From positions 1-64,000 of the forward strand of contig JAJYOG010000006.1 of NCBI GenBank assembly GCA_021785935.1: 64,000 nt of DNA, in the 5' to 3' direction. Both the position numbers and the translations under genes were made by a program. How positions within the stretch are numbered: position 1 is the stretch's first letter; each line of letters opens with the position of its first letter. The notes under the pieces were generated by a model, which saw only the letters and a program-made list of their open reading frames with translations, had not been told where the DNA came from and did no database searches. This DNA comes from Actinomycetes bacterium. Lineage in GTDB: Bacteria > Actinomycetota > Thermoleophilia > BMS3ABIN01. Below are positions 22,667 to 31,035 of the stretch, in pieces.

Positions 22667-23062
22667 ATGATGTCAATCGTACTAAGCAAAGCCGAGGAAC
22701 TTGCCGCGGCGATTTCCGCAAGCGAGGAACTCGTGGTTCTACGCCAGGCCGCCGAGCGCGTCGATAGCGACGAGATGGCAACCGCCGCGCTGCAGAAATT
22801 TTCAGAAAAGCAGGAAATGGTACAGCGGGCCGCAAGCTCAGGCCTCCAGCTCCCTCCGGAGCAGATGGAAGAGCTGCAGGAGATGCAGGGACAGATTCGC
22901 GACATTCCCAGCATCCAGGATTTCGCTTCAGCACAGACCTGCTTTACCGAGCTGATGGATAAGGTAAATGAAATCATTTCGGCCGCGGTCATGGGCCGCG
23001 AGCCTGGAGACAGCCCCGAACCGCACAGCCACAGCTCCAGCTGCGGCTGCAAAGGACACTAA
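22667..23062 (+). CDS. YlbF/YmcA-family protein with Cys-rich tail
   Basis: 131 residues. The helical YlbF core (EELAAAISASEELVVLRQAA ... DEMATAALQKFSEKQEMVQR ... LPPEQMEELQEMQGQIRDIP) precedes a His/Ser/Cys-rich tail (PHSHSSSCGCKGH). In Bacillus, YlbF, YmcA and YaaT form a complex with Fe-S clusters that affects RNase Y; the CGC tail may serve a similar metal-binding need. Two adjacent ATG codons follow GATTGGAGTCA; 22667 is chosen. Confidence 0.82.
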   Translation: MMSIVLSKAEELAAAISASEELVVLRQAAERVDSDEMATAALQKFSEKQEMVQRAASSGLQLPPEQMEELQEMQGQIRDIPSIQDFASAQTCFTELMDKVNEIISAAVMGREPGDSPEPHSHSSSCGCKGH

Positions 23063-23116
23063 CCTCCAGATATTTATTTTGAGGAAATTTATTTCCTGGA
23101 AGGGTGGTGAATTAGA

Positions 23117-23308
23117 TTGGCTGAAAAACCCAAGATAGATTCCGAAGAGTGTACAGGCTGCGGGATCTGCGTAGATGAATGTCCCAACGAATGCCTCGAG
23201 CTGGACTCCGAGGACGTGGCGACCCTGGCGAACGCGGGTAACTGTGATGGTTGCGCTACCTGCGAGGAGTCATGCCCGACCGAAGCGATAACAATGGTGG
23301 AGAGCTAG
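23117..23308 (+). CDS. 2[4Fe-4S] ferredoxin
   Basis: A 63-residue ferredoxin with two CxxCxxCxxxC motifs, CTGCGICVDECPNEC and CDGCATCEESCP, holding two 4Fe-4S clusters for low-potential electron transfer. TTG 23117 is used: GGAAGGGTGG lies upstream and no in-frame ATG exists before the first Cys motif. It is followed by a strong terminator. It could donate electrons to the radical SAM enzyme nearby, but they are on opposite strands. Confidence 0.92.
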   Translation: MAEKPKIDSEECTGCGICVDECPNECLELDSEDVATLANAGNCDGCATCEESCPTEAITMVES

Positions 23309-23356
23309 CTTTGAGACCACCGGTTCGGCGAAATCTTTGCTAAATAAGTTCAAATG

Positions 23357-23386
23357 AAAAACTCCTCCGGAGACGGAGGAGTTTTT
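23357..23386. terminator. Bidirectional intrinsic terminator
   Basis: AAAAACTCCTCCG-GAGA-CGGAGGAGTTTTT: a 13-base stem flanked by A and T runs, so it can terminate both the ferredoxin transcript (plus) and the peptide/radical SAM transcript (minus). Confidence 0.9.
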
Positions 23387-23413
23387 CATATCTATTCCGG
23401 CAGCGGCCGGTGA

Positions 23414-23476
23414 TTAACACGATGAGCTGCACTTGCAAGTGCTCGAGCTTTTCTTGCCCGACTTTCTGATCTTCAT
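23414..23476 (-). CDS. Candidate RiPP precursor peptide
   Basis: ATG 23476, nine bases after a perfect GGAGG, encodes the 20-residue peptide MKIRKSGKKSSSTCKCSSSC, then TAA. The first half is Lys/Arg-rich and the second half is only Ser, Thr, Cys and Lys with a CxC...C pattern: a leader/core split expected for a ribosomal peptide modified at Cys. It lies 100 bases downstream of, and on the same strand as, a radical SAM/SPASM gene and just before a terminator. No known precursor family was recognised. The short length makes chance possible, but the Shine-Dalgarno, composition and context together support a gene. Confidence 0.62.
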   Translation of the reverse strand: MKIRKSGKKSSSTCKCSSSC

Positions 23477-23575
23477 GAGACGCCACCTCCTTATCGCCAA
23501 GCCTTCTGGTGCCCGGTCACTAGTTCCTGGTAATAATCTGTTTCAGCCCGGAATCCAGAAGCTGCAAACCGGGCA

Positions 23576-24826
23576 CTATGTAGCGACACCGTACCGGTAA
23601 CACTGACACGGGTCGACGCCCGTGGGGCTATTATACCCAGCCGCCCGGAATCTGCACCCGCCGCGGCAATCTTCGATGAAATCGCAATCGCAGTCCAGTT
23701 CCGGCATGGTCATCTTTCTTACTTTTTGCCAGCAGGAGGATAGCCCTTCCGCGATGGTTCCGACCGGATTACCCGCGAAGAAGCCGCAGCGCGCGGCCCT
23801 GCCGTCAGCCATAACCGCCATCAGGTGCGCGCCGCAGGCGTATCCGGGGATGGGCTCGTGAATGGCGCCTCCAAAGGAATAGTTTAGGTAGGGTCCGGCG
23901 ATAGCGGGATAGACGATGATGTTTGTGCCCTGCGGGCTGTCGCTGCCCGCGGGGGCGTTGCCACCTTCCGATCCCCGCAAGCGGTCCGCCTCTGGAAGCA
24001 GCCGCCCTGCAGGCGACGGTTGATCGACGGCCCATTCGCGCACGCCGAGTTCGCTTAAGAGAGCGGCCAGTTCTTCGAAATCCTGAAGGTTACCGCGGTG
24101 CACCATTGTCGCTACCGAGACCTGCTTGCCGGCATCGATCAGCCGGCGGATAGCTTGCGTGCTGCGCTCAAAGTTACCATCGCCGCGAATAAAGTCGTGA
24201 GCCTCGCGCATGCCGTCAAGGCTGATCTGCACTTCCTGCGCCTTGATCACACCAGCCGTTTTCTTATCGATGAGGGTGCCGTTGGACATGAGCACCGTCC
24301 GCAAGTCCCTGGCCGCAAGATAATCGTCGAGCTGGCGAAACTGCCGGTGCAAAAGGGGCTCGCCTCCGGATACGAGCAGGCGCAACCCTTGCATCTCTTC
24401 AAACTGGTCAACCACTGCCATGATTTTCTCGAGCGGCAGGTCGGTGCTTCCCGGCTCGCCGATGAAGCAATGCCCGCACCTGAGATTGCAGCGGTCTGTA
24501 ATATGGAGTAGCAGATATCGCAGGGAGGGGATGGGACTTTGGGTCAACCGTGGCTCACGGTTTCCAGGCGCTGGGAGGTGCGGGATGAGTGCATCTTCGC
24601 CGGCGGTCTCCTCAAGGATTCCTTCCTCCTGGCAGAAGCTGACGAATTCATCAGCTTCTGGTGCGCGCGGCGCCTTGGCGCCGCGCGCACACAAGAATAA
24701 AAAATCCGCCGCTTCTGGATTCACTATATACAGGTCGTCCGTGGCGCGGTTGTAAACACACGGCTCCTCGAGCAGTTTTGGTGAGCAATCAGGCGATAAG
24801 CGCAATATCGTTTCCCGCGAACTCAT
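23576..24826 (-). CDS. Radical SAM/SPASM peptide-modifying enzyme with PqqD-like N-terminus
   Basis: 416 residues. Residues about 15-85 (PCVYNRATDDLYIVNPEAAD ...) look like a PqqD-type RiPP recognition element. The radical SAM motif is CNLRCGHC (Cys 113, 117, 120), with VSGGEPLLHRQF and QISLDGMREAHDFIRG typical of the barrel. The C-terminal SPASM region has many Cys (YACGAH, RCGFFAG, DCDCDFIEDCRGGCRF, PCQCY) for auxiliary 4Fe-4S clusters. Such enzymes crosslink Cys residues (sactipeptide type) or otherwise modify peptides. The gene overlaps the one upstream by 4 bases and is followed by the candidate precursor. Confidence 0.88.
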   Translation of the reverse strand: MSSRETILRLSPDCSPKLLEEPCVYNRATDDLYIVNPEAADFLFLCARGAKAPRAPEADEFVSFCQEEGILEETAGEDALIPHLPAPGNREPRLTQSPIPSLRYLLLHITDRCNLRCGHCFIGEPGSTDLPLEKIMAVVDQFEEMQGLRLLVSGGEPLLHRQFRQLDDYLAARDLRTVLMSNGTLIDKKTAGVIKAQEVQISLDGMREAHDFIRGDGNFERSTQAIRRLIDAGKQVSVATMVHRGNLQDFEELAALLSELGVREWAVDQPSPAGRLLPEADRLRGSEGGNAPAGSDSPQGTNIIVYPAIAGPYLNYSFGGAIHEPIPGYACGAHLMAVMADGRAARCGFFAGNPVGTIAEGLSSCWQKVRKMTMPELDCDCDFIEDCRGGCRFRAAGYNSPTGVDPCQCYRYGVAT

Positions 24827-25086
24827 CGTTCCCCGGCAGGCTCATCCGGACCTAGTACTGCCGACAGCTCCGCCGGCGAAAGCACGCCGCGCGCCACGAT
24901 CATCCGCAGGATGCGAAAGCACGAGCATTCGAGATCGTCCTCGTGTTCGTCATGCCAGAAGTCGCAATCGTGGCAGAGAAGCTCCCGTAATTCATCCAGG
25001 GAGGGATCGCGCCGTGAACCGAGCTTGGCCGCGGCAGTGCGCAGGTTTGGGAATTCGTGCTCTCTGGGCTCAGGACTGGTAGACAT
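24823..25086 (-). CDS. Small Cys-containing protein coupled to the radical SAM gene
   Basis: 87 codons from ATG 25086 (a longer frame starts at 25116). The middle reads LCHDCDFWHDEHEDDLECSC, an acidic stretch with four Cys and three His, suggesting metal or cluster binding. The C-terminus, ARGVLSPAELSAVLGPDEPA, is helical. Its last codon overlaps the radical SAM start (ATGA), so they are translationally coupled. No family was recognised; it may be an accessory or carrier for the peptide-modification system. Confidence 0.6.
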   Translation of the reverse strand: MSTSPEPREHEFPNLRTAAAKLGSRRDPSLDELRELLCHDCDFWHDEHEDDLECSCFRILRMIVARGVLSPAELSAVLGPDEPAGER

Positions 25087-25348
25087 TTGGGCGCCTCCGC
25101 CAGGTTGAAGTATCATCTGTAACAGGAAGAAATATTCCTCGACAATAATATGAATATATTACCCGGCAGCGGCGGAATTCTACCCCGAAAGGGCAAAACC
25201 CGCAGAAGAGTCATGGGGCAATAGCGCCCCTTCCCCGGGGGAAAGCTCCAATACGTAGGGGAAACTGTCCGGCAATGGGGCAAATGGCTGAGGCGGCATC
25301 CTATAACTGGTAATACTAGTAATTCTCCATATATAATCAATTTGCATC

Positions 25349-25379
25349 TTGACAAACCCTGGAGGGTGGGATTTAATAC
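25349..25379 (+). promoter_or_regulatory. Sigma-70-like promoter upstream of the respiratory cluster
   Basis: TTGACA (25349-25354) and TTTAAT (25372-25377, 17-base spacer) or TAATAC (25374-25379) lie about 150 bases before the first cytochrome gene. The rest of the 437-base gap (25087-25523) shows no gene; CGCCCCTTCCCCGGGGG near 25226 could form a hairpin. Confidence 0.5.
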
Positions 25380-25523
25380 CCCTAAGGGTACTTCCATCTT
25401 CTGGGAATCCAACTCGTGAATTAACTCTTTTCTCTTGTTCAAGGGAGGGCAAATGGGAGTTTCAGGGCGTGCTGAAGGTTTAACGACTCATAAATTTATA
25501 ATCTCATCGGTCTGGAGCAGGCC

Positions 25524-26528
25524 GTGAGGTGGGTCATCAGGAAAATCAAGGGGATAGGCAGCTGGATTGCGCATCTGCCTCTGGTCGCCAAGGTCATTCT
25601 GGCGGCGATCCTTGTTATTGTGGTATTCGGCGGCAGCTACGGCAGTTATCGCATGTATAACTACACTCAGAACGATCCAGAATTTTGCCGTTCCTGCCAC
25701 ACGATGGAAACAGCATGGAACAAGTGGTCCACCAGCGAGCACAGCAAGGTTGGGTGCCACAGTTGCCATACGGTGAGCCCGGTTGGCGGCATGCAGCTTG
25801 TAGTTAACTATTTGATGGAGCGTCCGGACCGCAACACGAACCATGCGTCGGTTTCGGATTCGGCTTGTGAGAAGTGCCATTACAGTGGCGATCCGCAGTG
25901 GGTGCAGGTGGAAAACACCGCCGGGCACAAGGTGCACGCGGAAGGGCAGAATATAGCCTGCCAGACCTGTCACGGCATGCGGCTTCATAGCTTCCGGCCC
26001 TCGACGGAGATCTGCGCGGCATGCCACGCGGACCACGTTGCCGGCCAGGAAAAGGCGATCAAGGTCGAGCAGATGCGGGATATGCACTGCACCGAGTGCC
26101 ATCCGTTCCTCAGGGACGACAGTCCGCTCAGGCCGACAAGGGAAACCTGTCTGAGCTGTCATCAAAAGTTGACGAACGACGGTGTGGTCTTCCCGGACGT
26201 CGCGCCGATGAAGTGGGATTGCCGCGAATGCCACAAGCCGCACGACAAGGCGAATCCGGTTGTCGACTGCCTGAGCTGTCACACGGATGCCAAGACCAGC
26301 GGTTTGCACGGAAAGCAGACGCACTCGCAGGCGCGGTGCAAGACATGTCATCAGCCGCATGCCTGGACGGTTACGACCAGGGAACCCTGCCTGACCTGTC
26401 ATCAGGACAAGCAGCAGCATAACCCGGGCGGAGTTTGCGCTGACTGTCACGATTTCAAGACGCTGGCGCCGCCGACCGGTAGCGGTCCGGCTCCGTCGGG
26501 CGGCTCAGATGGGGCACCAGGTATCTGA
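25524..26528 (+). CDS. NapC-like dodecahaem cytochrome c
   Basis: 334 residues: one N-terminal membrane anchor (about residues 19-42) followed by 12 CxxCH haem motifs, starting CRSCH and CHSCH and ending CLTCH and CADCH. The N-terminal part resembles NapC/NirT quinol dehydrogenases and the C-terminal part extends into a longer haem wire. A Pro/Gly/Ser tail ends the protein. GTG 25524 follows TCTGGAGCAGGCC. It probably takes electrons from menaquinol and passes them to periplasmic partners of the molybdoenzyme encoded downstream. Confidence 0.9.
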   Translation: MRWVIRKIKGIGSWIAHLPLVAKVILAAILVIVVFGGSYGSYRMYNYTQNDPEFCRSCHTMETAWNKWSTSEHSKVGCHSCHTVSPVGGMQLVVNYLMERPDRNTNHASVSDSACEKCHYSGDPQWVQVENTAGHKVHAEGQNIACQTCHGMRLHSFRPSTEICAACHADHVAGQEKAIKVEQMRDMHCTECHPFLRDDSPLRPTRETCLSCHQKLTNDGVVFPDVAPMKWDCRECHKPHDKANPVVDCLSCHTDAKTSGLHGKQTHSQARCKTCHQPHAWTVTTREPCLTCHQDKQQHNPGGVCADCHDFKTLAPPTGSGPAPSGGSDGAPGI

Positions 26529-26704
26529 GGGCGGAGAAGGCTAGAGGCTGTTCGTCAGGTCCCGGTGCGTAATAGGGGCTTGATGCCGTAAATGACATAT
26601 TAGGAAATTTCGTATACAATATCTCCCGTTGTTTTTGAGATAATGGATTAAGCGGGCAACAATCGCGCTCCATTGGAGCGCCGGGACAAGTTGAAAGGGT
26701 ATCC

Positions 26705-26839
26705 ATGTGGTACATCGCTGAAGCACCGCGGTTCTTTCTGATCAATCTGTTCGCGACCATAGCGATCCTTACCGTGCTGACGTTTGGTATCCCACCACTG
26801 ATCAATTGGCTAATGGCAAAGATGCACCAGGAGGACTAG
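26705..26839 (+). CDS. 44-residue single-helix membrane protein
   Basis: ATG 26705 gives MWYIAEAPRFFLINLFATIA, then ILTVLTFGIPPLINWLMAKM and HQED: one hydrophobic helix with a short acidic tail. TTGAAAGGG lies about 12 bases upstream. It sits alone in the 540-base gap between the 12-haem cytochrome and the ferredoxin subunit. It could be a small subunit or assembly factor of that complex; nothing similar was recognised. Confidence 0.5.
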   Translation: MWYIAEAPRFFLINLFATIAILTVLTFGIPPLINWLMAKMHQED

Positions 26840-27066
26840 TACGGTGCACCGTCCGGTCCGAATTCTTCCGGCGGTCTTGAGATGAAGCCAATGCTTGGTG
26901 CGGTGAGCGGTAACCGCTATCCTTCCCGAGTTCGGCAAGTTATTCCAATAGGGGTGAATAACGGGCTGAAACCGCGTGGATTAAGCAAAGGATAGCAACT
27001 AGATTGGAAAAGAAAGACGATCCCCTTGCGGGGGCGCGGGTTTATATAAACAAGGAGGAATAGCAA

Positions 27067-27693
27067 GTGGCCGAGAAAAAACGATACGCGATGGTGATCG
27101 ACATCCGCAGGTGCATCGCTTGCCATGCCTGCACCGTGGCTTGTAAGGCTGAAATGTCTGTTCCTCTGGAAGTCAACGCGACCTGGATGAAAATCGTCGA
27201 AAAAGGTGTCTATCCGGACAGCCGCCGTTTCTGGATTCCCCGCCTCTGCAACAATTGCACTGACGCGATCTGCGCCAGGAATTGTCCGACCCAGGCGACC
27301 TACAAACGCGACGACGGTATTGTCGTAGTCGATCAGCACCGCTGCATCGGCTGCAAATATTGCATTGCTTCATGTCCTTATGACGTTCGTTATATCAATC
27401 CCCTGAAGAACATCGTGCAGAAATGCTATTTCTGTTCGCACCGTGTGGACGCCGGCCTGGTTCCTGCATGCGTGGAAAGCTGCCCGACGCGGGCGATGGT
27501 CTTCGGTGATAAAAATGATTCCAAGAGCGAAGTGGCGCAACTTCTGGCGGCCAATGCCACCGTGGTTATCAAAAAGGAGATGCAGACCGACCCGCAGGTG
27601 TTCTATATCTCCGCTGATGAAACCGCGATGAGCAACGTCGAGGATGACATCAACTATTACACCGAAGGCTCGCTGGCCAAATTCAGATTTTAA
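27067..27693 (+). CDS. Four-cluster ferredoxin subunit of a molybdoenzyme (PsrB/NrfC type)
   Basis: 208 residues with four Cys groups: CIACHACTVACK, CNNCTDAICARNCP, CIGCKYCIASCP and the last-cluster group with CYFCSHRVDAG and ACVESCP. This is the DMSO-reductase-type beta subunit that holds four [4Fe-4S] clusters between the membrane subunit and the catalytic subunit. GTG 27067 follows AAGGAGGAATAGCA. Having no signal peptide, it would be exported by riding with the Tat-signal catalytic subunit. The NrfD and catalytic genes follow at 33 and 17 bases. Confidence 0.93.
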   Translation: MAEKKRYAMVIDIRRCIACHACTVACKAEMSVPLEVNATWMKIVEKGVYPDSRRFWIPRLCNNCTDAICARNCPTQATYKRDDGIVVVDQHRCIGCKYCIASCPYDVRYINPLKNIVQKCYFCSHRVDAGLVPACVESCPTRAMVFGDKNDSKSEVAQLLAANATVVIKKEMQTDPQVFYISADETAMSNVEDDINYYTEGSLAKFRF

Positions 27694-27726
27694 TCGGCTC
27701 AACGACTATTTGAGGAGAAGACCCGC

Positions 27727-28650
27727 ATGGAGCACGCAGATGTAAATGTCGTCTATTCGGTAGAGCACCAGCTACCGTTGGTCATGTACATTGGCCAGTA
27801 CTTCTTCTTTACCGGGCTGAGCGCCGGCTCGTTCGTAATCTCGGTAATCGCTACGCTGCTGGGGCGCAAGGAGTTCAAGCCCATCGGTAAAATTACCGCG
27901 TTGCTGGCTCCGGCGCTGCTGATCATCGCGCCGCTTAACCTGATTCTCGATCTCGAGCAGCCGCTTCGTTTCTGGCATCTTTTCCTCTATTACAACTGGA
28001 CCTCGCCGATCACTTACGGGTCCTTCCTGCTGACAGCCTACCCGATCATGGGTTGCATCTACGCTGTGATGGTTTACACCAACCGGCAGCAGGCGGCGAA
28101 GGTACTGGGTATCCTCGGTATCCCGCTGGCTATCTCGGTTCACGGTTATACCGGCTTCATCCTGGCGCTCGCCAAGGCGCGGGCACTGTGGAATACCGCT
28201 GCCATGCCGACCATCTTCCTGGTGTCGGCCATGGTCTCGGGTATCGGGTTGGTGGTCATCATTGCCTCGGTCCGTTACAAATGGTTCGACAAGAAGGCCA
28301 CGGAGCAGACTCGTGAAAATGACAAGAAGCTGATTTTACAGCTGGCCCAGTTCATGGCCTATGTCATCATGCTTGACCTCTTCCTGATCCTTTCCGACAT
28401 TCTGGTTCTTCTGACTGCCCACGCCGATGCCTTTGAGGCCGGCATGCTGATTCTTACGGGCAACTTCGCGCCTCTGTTCGTCGGTGTGGAGATTATCCTG
28501 GGGTCAATCTTGCCCATAATTCTGGTCCTGGGACCAAAAAGCAGGAAGTCGCTGACCGCAGCGGTGGTTGCGTCAATCCTGGTCAATATCGGAGTCTACG
28601 CCATGCGTTTCGTGATGGTCATCGGCGGCCAGACGATTCCCCTCAGTTGA
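27727..28650 (+). CDS. NrfD/PsrC-family membrane subunit
   Basis: 307 residues with eight to nine membrane helices, as in the NrfD/PsrC family (MYIGQYFFFTGLSAGSFVIS, PLNLILDLEQPLRFWHLFLY, WTSPITYGSFLLTAYPIMGC). These subunits anchor the enzyme and exchange electrons with menaquinone without haem. TTTGAGGAGAAGACCC precedes ATG 27727. Together with the genes on either side it forms a complex iron-sulfur molybdoenzyme. Confidence 0.93.
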   Translation: MEHADVNVVYSVEHQLPLVMYIGQYFFFTGLSAGSFVISVIATLLGRKEFKPIGKITALLAPALLIIAPLNLILDLEQPLRFWHLFLYYNWTSPITYGSFLLTAYPIMGCIYAVMVYTNRQQAAKVLGILGIPLAISVHGYTGFILALAKARALWNTAAMPTIFLVSAMVSGIGLVVIIASVRYKWFDKKATEQTRENDKKLILQLAQFMAYVIMLDLFLILSDILVLLTAHADAFEAGMLILTGNFAPLFVGVEIILGSILPIILVLGPKSRKSLTAAVVASILVNIGVYAMRFVMVIGGQTIPLS

Positions 28651-28667
28651 GTTCAAGGAGCCGGAGA

Positions 28668-31004
28668 ATGCGAAATATAACTCGTAGAGATTTTCTGAAA
28701 CTGGGAGCCGCCAGCGCCGCGGTGCTGACGATCGAGACCCAGTTCGGTCCGATTGCATCCGCCGCGGAGCGTTTGATCGAAGGCGGCCGGTCGGTAAACA
28801 GAACGTCGGGCCTGCCCCGGTCGTTTCTGCCAAGCACCTGCATGCAGTGTCCGGCGGGTTGCGGCAATATCGGCTATATTGAGGAAAGCCGCCTGGTCAA
28901 GATCGGTGGCAATACAGTACATCTGAGCAATCAAGGTTCCCTTTGCGCACGCGGTCAGGCCGGCATTAACGCACTTTACGACCCCGATCGCCTGCTGCAG
29001 CCAATGAAACGCAACGGTCTGCGCGGCAAGGGCAACTGGGCCACGATCACCTGGGAAGAGGCCTATGACGAGGTGTCCAAGGCAATGGCCGCCTCGAAAG
29101 ACAGCCCGGGAGACTTTCTTTTTCTGACTGATGATATCAAGCAGGACAATCTCGGACAGCGGTTTGCTTATGCTTACGGCTCACCCAATGCCATCGGGTC
29201 GGCCGGCATTTATGACGCCAACAAGCTGGTGGGCACGCAACTTACGTGGGGCGCCGCTGGCGACATGCCCGACGTCTCCAGGAGCAAGTACATTCTCGTC
29301 TTCGGGGCCAACCCACTGGAGAGCAATCCCCAGTTCGTTGGTTTCGCCAGGCGGATGATCGACGGGCAGCAGCATAATCAGGCCAAGGTCGTCGTCTTCG
29401 ATGTCCGTTTGACGAATACGTCTACCCGTGCCAATGAAGCCTATTACGTCAATCCAGGCACTTACGCGCTCGTGGCGTTGGCGATGGCCAATGTCATCAT
29501 GCAGGAAGGTCTCTACGACCGTGCTTTCGTCGAGCAGTGGACGAACGTTTCGCCGGCCCAGTTGATGCAGTATCTGGCCCAGTACTCGCCTGAGCGCGCC
29601 GAAGCCGAGACCGGCGTCAGCGCTCTGGTAATCAGGAGAATAGCCACCGAATTCGCATCCACTCCTCCGGCGACGACAATTACCGACTCAATGTTATCGA
29701 ATCTGCCTAACGGTGTACAGAACGAGCGGGCGGTCATGCTGCTCAACATCATCACCGGAAACATAGATGTTAAGGGCGGTCTCTGTCTGCCGCGCCAGTA
29801 CGATCTGGCACAGGCGGCGCCGGCGCCGGCAAGGCCCTCCCCGAGTTTATTGACCAATCCGCCTGATATGCCGTTTGCTACGCAGCAGTCAATCGTCAAT
29901 GTCATACGGTTAATAAAAGACCGTAAGCACAAAGTGGGCCTGTTGATGACCCACGGAGTCAATCCGGTCTACTCCAACCCCGACACTGGCATGGTTGAGG
30001 ATGTGCTTAAGGACGAAACGCTGATCCCGTACCATGTCGCCGTGACGCCGTTCATGACCGAGGCCGCGGAGTTGGCGGATATCATCCTGCCGGAAACCAC
30101 CTATCTGGAAGACTGGAACATTGAAGTACGCTCCTCTCCCGAGCTGGTGCCGTATGTTTCCCTGCGGCAGCCGGTGGTGCCGCCACTGGATGCGGCCACT
30201 TCATTCTTTGATATCGCCGTGCAGCTCGCCAATCGCGTCAAGGGTGGCATGGAGCAGTACTTTGCATTCAAGAGCGTCAACGATTACCTCAAGGCGCGCA
30301 TTGCCAACATACCCGGGCTTGTCCAGGCCGGTGGACTTGATTATCTGTTACAGCACGGAGTCTGGTATGACCCGAAAACACGGCCGAATTACGGCGCCTA
30401 CATGGCAGGCGGTTTTGCCACGCCGACCGGCAAGATGGAAGTTTTTTCACAGCCGCTGGCTGACAGGGGCTTCTCCGGGATGCCCGTCTATGAACCGATC
30501 GCTACCTTCCGTGAGCTTGGAGAACGTGAGATGGTGCTGACTATTTTCGACACAGCCTTGCAGACTGACGCCAAGACCGCCAACTGCATGTGGCTTGATG
30601 AGATCCTGCACGATAACCCCGCCTGGATTAACACAGTAACCGCGGGAAAGCTGGGGATCAAAGCGGGCGATTCAATCAAGATATTGCGTCAGGCAAAGTC
30701 GGGTGAGGCAAAAGAGCGCTCGATTATGACCACGGCTTTTCTGACCGAGGGCATTCATCCCCAGGTCGTCGCCTTGGCCAATGGCGTCGGCCATACCGCC
30801 TTTGGCCACATCGCTGAGGGAGAAAAAATGACCATGGACGAAATTGAGACCCAGACGCTCAAGGATCCGAACGTCGAGCTGGTCTGGTGGAAGAAAAAGG
30901 GCGGCATTGGCGTCAACGCCAAGCAGATAGTTCCGGCGGCCACCGATCCGATCGGCGGCGGCGCGGCCTGGGGCGACGTGGTCGTCACGGTCGCCAAAGC
31001 CTAG
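28668..31004 (+). CDS. Tat-exported molybdopterin oxidoreductase, catalytic subunit
   Basis: 778 residues with a Tat signal (TRRDFLKLGAASAAVL). The N-terminal [4Fe-4S] motif is CMQCPAGC followed by Cys in GSLCARGQAG. Molybdopterin-guanine-dinucleotide binding regions include YILVFGANPLESNPQFVGFA, PDTGMVEDVLKDE-type segments and a C-terminal domain ending near WGDVVVTVAKA. Size and partners match PsrA/PhsA/TtrA-type reductases of sulfur compounds or oxyanions. In the region where PsrA-like enzymes carry a Cys ligand to Mo, this protein has GSAGIYDANKLVG, with no Cys. An Asp or other ligand is possible, and the substrate is open. AAGGAGCCGGAGA precedes ATG 28668. Confidence 0.9.
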   Translation: MRNITRRDFLKLGAASAAVLTIETQFGPIASAAERLIEGGRSVNRTSGLPRSFLPSTCMQCPAGCGNIGYIEESRLVKIGGNTVHLSNQGSLCARGQAGINALYDPDRLLQPMKRNGLRGKGNWATITWEEAYDEVSKAMAASKDSPGDFLFLTDDIKQDNLGQRFAYAYGSPNAIGSAGIYDANKLVGTQLTWGAAGDMPDVSRSKYILVFGANPLESNPQFVGFARRMIDGQQHNQAKVVVFDVRLTNTSTRANEAYYVNPGTYALVALAMANVIMQEGLYDRAFVEQWTNVSPAQLMQYLAQYSPERAEAETGVSALVIRRIATEFASTPPATTITDSMLSNLPNGVQNERAVMLLNIITGNIDVKGGLCLPRQYDLAQAAPAPARPSPSLLTNPPDMPFATQQSIVNVIRLIKDRKHKVGLLMTHGVNPVYSNPDTGMVEDVLKDETLIPYHVAVTPFMTEAAELADIILPETTYLEDWNIEVRSSPELVPYVSLRQPVVPPLDAATSFFDIAVQLANRVKGGMEQYFAFKSVNDYLKARIANIPGLVQAGGLDYLLQHGVWYDPKTRPNYGAYMAGGFATPTGKMEVFSQPLADRGFSGMPVYEPIATFRELGEREMVLTIFDTALQTDAKTANCMWLDEILHDNPAWINTVTAGKLGIKAGDSIKILRQAKSGEAKERSIMTTAFLTEGIHPQVVALANGVGHTAFGHIAEGEKMTMDEIETQTLKDPNVELVWWKKKGGIGVNAKQIVPAATDPIGGGAAWGDVVVTVAKA

Positions 31005-31035
31005 AAGGAGATCGCTGACGGGCACCAATGAGGAG

